Source: Occallatibacter savannae (lineage in GTDB: Bacteria; Acidobacteriota; Terriglobia; Terriglobales; Acidobacteriaceae). Taken from it: a stretch of DNA of 64,000 nucleotides. This document shows, one piece after another, positions 10,077 to 15,992 of the stretch (positions within the stretch are counted from its first letter, which is position 1; each line of letters opens with the position of its first letter). The DNA is taken from positions 124,001-188,000 of the forward strand of contig NZ_QFFY01000002.1 in assembly GCF_003131205.1 (NCBI RefSeq), written 5' to 3'. The notes below the pieces were generated by a model. The model ran no database searches. It worked only from the letters and a program-made list of their open reading frames with translations, and had not been told where the DNA came from. The position numbers and the translations under genes were made by a program.

Positions 10077-11969
10077 ATGAAAAGCTTGAAATCCATTGTG
10101 ATTGGAACTGCCGGGCATATCGATCACGGCAAGACGGCGCTGGTGCGCGCGCTGACGGGTGTCGATACGGACCGATTGCCGGAGGAGAAGCGGCGCGGGA
10201 TCACGATCGATCTTGGGTTTGCGTCGCTGGATGCGATGGGGCAGGATGGATCGTCGCCGCGGATCAGCTTTGTCGATGTTCCGGGACATGCACTGTTTAT
10301 CCGGAACATGCTCGCGGGGGCGGGGTGCGTGCCGGCCGTGATGCTGGTGATTGCAGCGGATGAGGGAGTGATGCCGCAGACGCGCGAGCATCTGGCGATC
10401 TGCGAATTGCTGGGGATGACGGACGGTTTCACCGTGATCAGCAAGGCTGATCTGGTGAGCGAAGACCGGCTGCTGCAGGTGCGAAGCGAGGTTGCTGAGT
10501 TTCTGAAAGGCACCTTTCTGAGTGGAGCGGAAAAGCCGATTGTCGCGGCCAGTGCGAAGAGCGGATTGGGCATTGCGGAGGTCCGGGCTGAGCTGGCCAG
10601 GGTGGCGGCGCGGGCGAAGGCGGCAGAGAGTTCGAGGCCGATGCGGTTGCCGATTGATCGCGTGTTTGTGAAGAAGGGTTTCGGAACGGTGGTGACGGGA
10701 ACGCTGCTGAGCGGTGAAATTCGTGTCGGGCAGAGTCTGGTGCTTGAGCCTGGTGCTCGCGCTGTTCGTGTGCGCGGGCTGCAGACACATGGTGCTGCCG
10801 AGGATGTTGCGGAGGCGGGCTCGCGTACGGCAGTGAACCTGTCGGGCGTAGATGTCGCGGATGTTTCGCGCGGGCAGGTGCTTGTTGCTGCTGGAGAGCT
10901 GGCGGCTACGGAAGTTATCGATGCGGAGATCACGCTGCTCGAGGATGCGCCGGCTCTGCGCAATCGTGCGCGGGTTCACCTGCATGCGTTTACCTCTGAA
11001 GTGATGGCGAGTGTTTCCTTGTACAGCGCCGAGCCGGTGAAACCGGGTACGAAACGGCTGGCGCGGCTGAAGCTGTCGGAGCCGGTTGTGCTTGTACCCG
11101 GCGATCGATTCGTTCTTCGGCAGCCTTTGCCTGCAGGAACTGTGGGCGGCGGGCGCGTGCTGGATGCGCGGCCGCTGCGGAGCGCGAAGAGGGCGGAGAC
11201 GCAGAAGTGGCTTGAACAGGTTGCGCAAGCAGCGACGGCGCGACAACTCACGCTGCGGTTGCAGAGACGAGGAGCCGAGGCGATTGGGATCGAAGAGCTC
11301 GCGCGCGAGATAGGCCTTAGATCCGACGCTGTTCGCGAGATGGCTGAAGCTCTGGTGGCCGCGGGCGAGTTGGTGATCTTGGTGAACGGGTCGATGATCT
11401 CTGCGGCTGCGTTCTCCATCGCGAGCGATGCTGTGATGAGCCGGCTGAAGAGTGCGGGATCCGGGTTGAAGCGGTCGGTATTGCAGAACCAGTCGGGGCT
11501 GAGCGTTGAGGTTTTCGATGCTGTGTTGGCACGCGTCCTCGATCAAGGCAAGGCCCAGTCGAACGGCGAGGTTGTGACGATTGCTGGTGCGGCTCCGGCA
11601 GTCTCCGCGAAGGAGGCGCAGAAGCTGCATGCGGTGGCTGCGGCTTACCGGAAGGCTGGGATTGCTGCACCGAGTGTGAAGGAAATTGGCGATCAGTTGC
11701 GGATTGGCGAGGCGGAGTTGCGGCGGCTGATTACGCTGCTGATCCGCGAGAAGACCCTGGTGCGGATGGGGAGCGATGATGTGTTTGTTCATGCAGAGGC
11801 GCTGCGGGAACTGACGACGAAGCTGGGCGCGATGCGCGGGAAGACGATGGATGTGGCAGCGTTCAAGACGATGACGGGGCTGACGCGGAAGCATGCGATT
11901 CCGCTGCTGGAGCTGCTGGATCGGGAGCGGATTACGCGGAAGCAGGGCGATGTGCGCGTGGTACTGTGA
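10077..11969 (+). CDS. selB: Selenocysteine-specific translation elongation factor
   Basis: GTPase that brings Sec-tRNA to UGA codons marked by a SECIS hairpin. The start is the ATG at 10077; the frame is open upstream but only overlaps selA out of frame. 630 aa. G1 is GHIDHGKT (residues 13-20), the switch I region [12 protein letters not shown]3 DVPGH near 67 and G4 SKAD near 122. The EF-Tu-like domains 2-3 are followed by a C-terminal half with winged-helix repeats (about residues 380-630) that bind SECIS RNA. The two UGA-containing genes lie immediately downstream. Confidence 0.96.
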   Translation: MKSLKSIVIGTAGHIDHGKTALVRALTGVDTDRLPEEKRRGITIDLGFASLDAMGQDGSSPRISFVDVPGHALFIRNMLAGAGCVPAVMLVIAADEGVMPQTREHLAICELLGMTDGFTVISKADLVSEDRLLQVRSEVAEFLKGTFLSGAEKPIVAASAKSGLGIAEVRAELARVAARAKAAESSRPMRLPIDRVFVKKGFGTVVTGTLLSGEIRVGQSLVLEPGARAVRVRGLQTHGAAEDVAEAGSRTAVNLSGVDVADVSRGQVLVAAGELAATEVIDAEITLLEDAPALRNRARVHLHAFTSEVMASVSLYSAEPVKPGTKRLARLKLSEPVVLVPGDRFVLRQPLPAGTVGGGRVLDARPLRSAKRAETQKWLEQVAQAATARQLTLRLQRRGAEAIGIEELAREIGLRSDAVREMAEALVAAGELVILVNGSMISAAAFSIASDAVMSRLKSAGSGLKRSVLQNQSGLSVEVFDAVLARVLDQGKAQSNGEVVTIAGAAPAVSAKEAQKLHAVAAAYRKAGIAAPSVKEIGDQLRIGEAELRRLITLLIREKTLVRMGSDDVFVHAEALRELTTKLGAMRGKTMDVAAFKTMTGLTRKHAIPLLELLDRERITRKQGDVRVVL

Positions 11970-12038
11970 GTCAATCTTTCGGTTGATTCCGGGCGTGAAT
12001 TCGTGCGTGATATATTCATCCGAAATCGTTTGCCTACC

Positions 12039-12620
12039 ATGCGACAGGACAACTCGAAGATAAAACTGATTGAAGACGTGGACGCGACGGGCGATGTCGC
12101 GAAGGTCTACGACGAGTGGCGCGCGAATTCGGGACGCCAGGAGATGCCGGGCATTCTGAAGTGCTTCAGCCACCGGCCGGATTTTTTGCGTGATGTGATG
12201 CAGTTCGGCAACACGGTTCATTTCTCCGAGGGGCATCTGACGCGGCGGACGAAGGAAGCGATCGCGAGCTGGGTTTCGTATCTGAATCGCTGTCCATATT
12301 GACTGGACTCACATGCTTACTTCCTGCGTGTTCAGGGAGCAGAAGAACAGACGGTGCAGGCGCTGGCGCAGGGAGATCTGGCGGGCGCGGGATTGAGCGT
12401 GGCGGAGCGTGCGTTGCTCGAGTACGTGGGCAAGGTGACGGAAGCGGCGTATCGCACGACCCACGAGGATGTGCAAAAGCTGCGGGATCTGGGCTGGAAG
12501 GAGCCGCAGATTGCGGAGGCCGTGTACATTACGGCGATGTTTGCGTTTTTCAATCGTGTTGCGGATGCATTTGGCATTGAGCCTCAGAACTATCTGGCGA
12601 TGAACCAGATGACGAAGTGA
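12039..12620 (+). CDS. AhpD-like selenoprotein with CxxU redox motif (UGA decoded as Sec)
   Basis: Carboxymuconolactone decarboxylase/AhpD-fold protein of 193 aa, predicted to reduce peroxides or act as a thiol-selenol oxidoreductase. An in-frame TGA at 12300-12302 interrupts the frame, and coding continues in the same frame to 12620. Around it the protein reads KEAIASWVSYLNRCPY-U-LDSHAYFL, matching AhpD CxxCxxxH with Sec88 in place of the second Cys. The downstream part (LSVAERALLEYVGKV, then ITAMFAFFNRVADAFG) continues the AhpD fold. A SECIS-like hairpin follows the UGA. The ATG start is uncertain; a GTG at 12003 would add 12 residues. It lies 69 nt after selB and overlaps the next gene by 4 nt. 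Confidence 0.9.
12300..12302 (+). other. In-frame UGA read as selenocysteine (AhpD-like gene)
   Basis: The TGA codon sits between the TAT of CPY and the CTG of LDSH, with no frame change on either side. It occupies the second redox position of an AhpD CxxCxxxH motif. Directly upstream are selD, selA and selB. Confidence 0.88.
12320..12339 (+). promoter_or_regulatory. Candidate bacterial SECIS hairpin (AhpD-like gene)
   Basis: CTTCCTG pairs with CAGGGAG (7 bp including one G-U) around the loop CGTGTT. The loop begins 24 nt after the UGA and has G as its second base. This fits the general bacterial SECIS pattern of a short stem-loop with a loop G about 16-37 nt after the UGA. It was found by eye and not folded with software. 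Confidence 0.6.
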
Positions 12621-13354
12621 GAGCGGACTTGGCTACTCAGGCGAAGGGCAGATGGAAGCGTTGGGTGGCTCCGGTCGCGGGCGTGTGCTTTGTGTTGTGG
12701 GTCTGCTTCATCAGTTATGTCGCGTGGGCGATGCGGCAGCCGCCGGAGGTGTTCGGGCGTGTAATGGCGCGGATGCCGATGCCGGCGTATTTCGTCATTC
12801 CTTTCGAGACGCTGTGGAACCGGGCGCGGAAGGGCAACCTGCAGGTTGGGGATACGGCCCCGGGTCTCGAGGTAAAGCGGCTGAACGAGACGACGCCGGT
12901 GAATCTCGGTTCGCTGTGGGCGGAGCGGCCGGTAGTGCTGGTGTTCGGGAGCTATACCTGACCGCCATTTCGGCGGGAGGTTCCCGCCTTGAACAAACTG
13001 GCCGAGCAGTACAAGGGCAAGGTTGATTTCTATGCCGTGTACATCCTCGAGGCGCACCCGACGGATGTGTGGCAGATGCAGTCGAACGTGAAGGACAACG
13101 TGCTCTTCCGAAGTCCGACGAACGAGGCGGAGCGGTTCGGCGTGGCGAACGCGTGCGTGCGCAAGCTGGGCATTCACTTTCCGGCGCTGGTGGATGGAAT
13201 CAACAACCAGGTGGAGCTTGCGTATACGGGCTGGCCGGATCGGCTGTACCTGATCGGGCAGGGCGGGCGAGTTCTGTATAAGAGCACGCCGGGACCGTTC
13301 GGGTTCCATCCGGACGATCTGGCAGCGGCGATGAAGAAGCTGCCGACGAGCTAA
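12617..13354 (+). CDS. Iodothyronine-deiodinase-like selenoprotein (UGA decoded as Sec)
   Basis: 245 aa, starting with GTG inside the stop of the previous gene (GTGA overlap). One transmembrane helix (about residues 15-38) anchors a thioredoxin-fold domain outside the cytoplasm. The frame is interrupted only by TGA at 12959-12961, giving GSYT-U-PPF with Sec115. Vertebrate deiodinases have GSCT-U-PPF. Further deiodinase landmarks follow in order: DFYAVYILEAHPTDVW, a basic linker, then GWPDRLYLI and GRVLYKSTPGPFGF. A strong SECIS-like hairpin follows the UGA. The substrate is unknown. Iodothyronines are unlikely in a free-living bacterium; reductive dehalogenation or peroxide/thiol chemistry are possibilities. 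Confidence 0.92.
12959..12961 (+). other. In-frame UGA read as selenocysteine (deiodinase-like gene)
   Basis: The TGA lies between ACC (Thr) and CCG CCA TTT (Pro-Pro-Phe), exactly at the Sec position of the deiodinase family signature. Both sides stay in one frame with clear family similarity. Confidence 0.92.
12972..12988 (+). promoter_or_regulatory. Candidate bacterial SECIS hairpin (deiodinase-like gene)
   Basis: GGCGGG pairs perfectly with CCCGCC around the loop AGGTT (an A-T pair could shorten the loop to GGT). Counting the U of UGA as 1, the loop G-U falls at positions 22-23. The E. coli fdhF SECIS has the loop AGGUCU with the SelB-contacting G and U at 23 and 24, so both spacing and loop sequence agree closely. 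Confidence 0.75.
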
Positions 13355-13686
13355 GCGCTCGGCAGGGGCTGAAGGATACCCTCTCCCCCTCCCATACACC
13401 CCGCGAACAAGTTCCTTGTTTTATTCGGGTTGCGGAGAGTGGGCGCCGCCAAGTGTATCTCATGAATAGACTTAGCCGTAAGTGTATCTCGGTACTCGGG
13501 TTAGCTCGCCTCCATTTGGCTGGTTTTGCTCTGTGTAGTTCGTTCGCGGGTGCAGATTTCCACTCACAGCTTGATTGTGCTCCTTTTGGCATTAATTCCC
13601 TGCAAAGCCGGAGAGGGGAATTGCTGTTCGGTTCCCGAATTGGGACGCGGGCGCAACTGGCTCTGGGGATCGCCTAGGATCAACGG
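13355..13686. other. Spacer after the selenium locus
   Basis: Apart from the weak terminator, this stretch holds a direct repeat AAGTGTATCTC at 13451-13461 and 13480-13490. No convincing gene was found. A short plus-strand frame at 13453-13677 lacks family similarity and a ribosome site. No tRNA cloverleaf, and in particular no selC, could be recognised here. Confidence 0.5.
13406..13424 (+). terminator. Possible terminator after the selenium locus
   Basis: AACAAG-TTC-CTTGTT forms a 6-bp hairpin followed by TTATT, 51 nt after the deiodinase-like gene. The stem is AT-rich and weak, so termination is only plausible. Confidence 0.4.
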
Positions 13687-14286
13687 ATGGACCAATCGAA
13701 TGGCTATGAGGGGATCGCGCGAGAGTTTCTGAGGTACCGCGGGGATGGGGCCAAGCGGGCTGACGGGATCGGCGTGGAAGAGGTGAGGCGGTGGGCGCGG
13801 AAGCTGCGTCGCGGCGGAAGTGTGATCGATGTTGGGTGCGGGTCTGGCTTTCCATTGACGGTGGTGCTGGTGGAGGAGGGGTTGGAGGCGTTTGGTGTGG
13901 ATGCGGCGCCATCGATGGTTGCGGCGTTTCGAGAGAACCTGCCGGAAACGCCGGTGCTGTGTGCGCCGGTGCTGGAGTCGGCGCTGTTCGGGCGGAAGTT
14001 CGATGGGGTGTTGTCGATCGGGCTGATGTTTCTGCTCACGGTGGAGGAGCAGGAGCGGCTGATTGGCAGGTTTGCGGAGATTCTGGAGCCGGGGGGTTCG
14101 GTTCTGTTTACAGCTCCGGCGAGGGCGTGCGTGTGGCGCGACGCGATGACGGGGCTCGAGTCGGTTTCTCTGGGCGGGGAGCGGTATCGGGAATTGCTTG
14201 GGGATGCGGGCGTGGTGGTTTTGGATGAGTACGAGGATGCGGGGGAGAATCATTATTTCGAGGCGCGTCGAAGAGCGGTGAAATGA
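13687..14286 (+). CDS. Class I SAM-dependent methyltransferase
   Basis: 199 aa cytoplasmic protein. Motif I is VIDVGCGSGFPL near residues 46-57, motif II an acidic strand end FGVDAA near 73, and the motif III/IV region FDGVLSIGLMF precedes the EPGGSVLFTAP strand (about residues 135-145). This is the Methyltransf_11/25 type. The substrate cannot be assigned, and no neighbour gives a pathway. It is convergent with the nucleotidyltransferase gene, with only 64 nt between their ends. Confidence 0.85.
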   Translation: MDQSNGYEGIAREFLRYRGDGAKRADGIGVEEVRRWARKLRRGGSVIDVGCGSGFPLTVVLVEEGLEAFGVDAAPSMVAAFRENLPETPVLCAPVLESALFGRKFDGVLSIGLMFLLTVEEQERLIGRFAEILEPGGSVLFTAPARACVWRDAMTGLESVSLGGERYRELLGDAGVVVLDEYEDAGENHYFEARRRAVK

Positions 14287-14350
14287 AAAACCTGGGAACG
14301 GAACGGTTCCTGGCCCGTGGGATTCGAGTCGCCGAAATTGAGGGTATCGA

Positions 14351-15037
14351 TCAGGAACCTGGTGTCGAAGTCAGGCGGCGGTCGATCACGGGGATTTGGG
14401 GAATGTCGTCAACGCTCTTCACGGAAGCGATTAGCTGATGTCTCACGTGCACCGGGAGCGTTTCGAGGTCGCCGCCCTCGAAATAGACAAGAGCCTTCAG
14501 ACATTCGCTTGGCTGAAACGCCGGTCCGAACAGGGAAGACGCGCCTCCAAGGCCAATCTCAAGAGATATGCCGCTGTCGAGGATTGCAGCGATATCCAGA
14601 TAGTCTTTGGCCTCGATTCGTTGCAGAACGACCTTGAGTTTTGTGCTGAGCAGATCCTCGGGGGAGGCGATTTGAACGATGCCATCCGTGGTCCACTGAG
14701 GCGTCCCCAGGCGACCAAATGTTATCGAACCGAAGAACGACAATTTTACTGTTTCACTCGACTCTAGATTCGGTGCAACGAGAAAGGTGAGGGTGTCTGA
14801 GCGGTCTTGAAGCACTCGGGCCCTGCTGAGGAACGGAAGCGATTCAAGCAAACGTGTTCGGTCGAGAGAAGCTTCAGAAAAAAAGTCAAAATCGACTGAG
14901 GAGCGATGACCGAATCGGAGGGCGACGGCGGTTCCTCCGTACAGGGCGAAACCGAGACTTGAGACTGGCCTGAGATCAGACCAGAGGAGCCGTTGTGCTG
15001 ATGGCAGAATGTCGAGTCTAGGCGAGAGTTCGGGCAT
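14351..15037 (-). CDS. AbiEii/MenT-like nucleotidyltransferase
   Basis: 228 aa. The N-terminal part holds FALYGGTAVALRFGHRSSVDFDFF (about residues 30-53; G-G and D-F-D motifs), which is the nucleotidyltransferase signature of the AbiEii/AbiGii toxin family. Later sections (IASPEDLLSTKLKVVLQR, KDYLDIAAIL) are the usual helical part. Known relatives add nucleotides to tRNA or are phage-defence toxins. It starts inside the stop of the upstream partner gene (ATGA overlap), so the two are translated together. Toxin activity is inferred. Confidence 0.8.
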   Translation of the reverse strand: MPELSPRLDILPSAQRLLWSDLRPVSSLGFALYGGTAVALRFGHRSSVDFDFFSEASLDRTRLLESLPFLSRARVLQDRSDTLTFLVAPNLESSETVKLSFFGSITFGRLGTPQWTTDGIVQIASPEDLLSTKLKVVLQRIEAKDYLDIAAILDSGISLEIGLGGASSLFGPAFQPSECLKALVYFEGGDLETLPVHVRHQLIASVKSVDDIPQIPVIDRRLTSTPGS

Positions 15038-15357
15038 CAGGCCAATCTCCGCTCAGGCATTGGCGGCACCTGACCTGGGTTACTGAGGTCGAGACGGTAA
15101 TGCCAGTAGGTCCATGAACGCGCATCGAACTGGCCTGCCTCGGCGTGCACCAGGATCTCGCGCAAATAAGGCAAGCCGGCATGGTGGACGAGAGATTGCA
15201 CATCGTCGTAATCGCCGATGTTCATGACCTGGGCGACAACGCGCTCGGGATGTGCGGCGGCTTCTTCCGGCTTCTTCCACCAGACGTACTTGCTTGCGAA
15301 CCTTTGGAGCAGTTCAGCGTCCAGGGGCATTGGTGGAACCTCTTTGGCAACCGTCAT
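15037..15357 (-). CDS. Partner of AbiEii-like protein, possible antitoxin
   Basis: 106 aa with no membrane segment. The ASKYVWWKKPEEA start and the following helices resemble the small proteins (DUF6922-like) usually encoded before AbiEii-type nucleotidyltransferases. The ATG has AGGTGAG upstream. The 4-nt overlap with the downstream gene and this gene order support an antitoxin or regulatory role, but no classical AbiEi winged helix is obvious. Confidence 0.6.
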   Translation of the reverse strand: MTVAKEVPPMPLDAELLQRFASKYVWWKKPEEAAAHPERVVAQVMNIGDYDDVQSLVHHAGLPYLREILVHAEAGQFDARSWTYWHYRLDLSNPGQVPPMPERRLA

Positions 15358-15604
15358 GCACTCACCTGACGATCTTATTCGGTTTAGCGCTGTGTTGGCG
15401 CAGTTGTTCCTGTGAGGGTCTCACAGTCTTACCGGCGGGGAGACCGGGGCTGAAGCCCGGATTGTCTCTGAGGAGGTTGGCTCAGTGGCCTGAAGGCCGC
15501 TGCTCCCTCCGGGACTGGAATGGCTGGATGTGGTACAGGTCTATTCAGTTCCCGCCCTAGCAGAGCTAGGACGGGGCACCCACTTCGTTGTTATTCGCGG
15601 ATTG

Positions 15605-15672
15605 CCTTCACCAGGTGAGGGTGACGATGATGGTCTTCCAGCATTCGCCGGGGGGAGATGCGGACGACGGTG
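15605..15672 (-). pseudogene. Remnant of a glycosidase 3' end
   Basis: Read on the minus strand, this stretch matches the last 20 codons of the adjacent glycosidase: CCCCCCGGCGAA, GCTGGAAG and CCTGGTGA are shared in the same order with scattered substitutions. One extra base breaks the frame near the proline run. Corrected, it would read SPPGECWKTIIVTLTW-stop against FPPGEGWKGITVILAW-stop in the intact gene. It is probably what is left of a tandem paralogue. Confidence 0.6.
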
Positions 15673-15939
15673 TCGTGGGTTGGCCATGCGTGAAGGCGTG
15701 GTCGGTGCCGGACATCGTCCCTACGGGACTCTGCTTTCTCTGCGCTGCGCACCCCACGCTGAAGCGTGGGGCTAACGAACTTCGCGCCTACGGCACGTGC
15801 GGGTGGGTTGCGACCAGTTTTGTCGGTTACGCGAGCTGCGTCCTGCGAGGAAGCGTCTCGTGGGTTCCGCATTGAATTTCCCCAGAGGGGGATCTTCGGA
15901 ATTCGAAGAGGCGTTTTTGGAACAGAAGCAGCAAGTTAG

Positions 15940-15963
15940 CTCCGCTTCGCGAGCGAAGCGGAG
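15940..15963. repeat. Perfect 11-bp inverted repeat with 2-nt loop
   Basis: CTCCGCTTCGC-GA-GCGAAGCGGAG lies 30 nt beyond the stop of the exported glycosidase. It has no T-run on the minus strand, so it is not a classical intrinsic terminator. AGTTAGCG/AGTTAGCA repeats follow it. Confidence 0.6.
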
Positions 15964-15992
15964 TTAGCGAGTTAGCAAGTTAGCGGGTGTGT

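Larger units (their letters stand above)
15358..15992. other. Repeat-rich intergenic region with gene remnant
   Basis: No intact gene. It contains palindromes with TGAA loops at 15444-15460, 15487-15498 and 15752-15771 (CCCCACGC-TGAA-GCGTGGGG), a GGGGCACCC motif near 15575, a decayed copy of the 3' end of the downstream glycosidase gene, and an 11-bp perfect inverted repeat at 15940-15963 followed by AGTTAGC-type direct repeats up to 15985. Confidence 0.6.

Noticed and set aside
9633..12236. 867-aa minus-strand reading frame opposite selA/selB
   Set aside because: It is the complement of confirmed genes, is rich in Arg/His/Gln as expected of antisense frames in GC-rich DNA, and has no family similarity.
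12003..12620. Frameshift or two separate short genes instead of a selenoprotein
   Set aside because: Both halves are in the same frame, the only interruption is UGA, it sits at the catalytic position of AhpD, and selA/selB/selD are directly upstream.
12617..13354. Nonsense-mutated pseudogene
   Set aside because: The UGA coincides exactly with the deiodinase Sec, no other defect is seen on either side, and a SECIS-like hairpin is present.
13453..13677. Short plus-strand protein after the selenium locus
   Set aside because: No ribosome site, no family similarity, and it overlaps simple repeats and a terminator-like region.
13360..13690. selC (tRNA-Sec) downstream of the selenium genes
   Set aside because: No long acceptor stem, TCA anticodon arm or T-arm GGTTCGAATCC-type sequence could be found here or in the other gaps; selC is presumably elsewhere.
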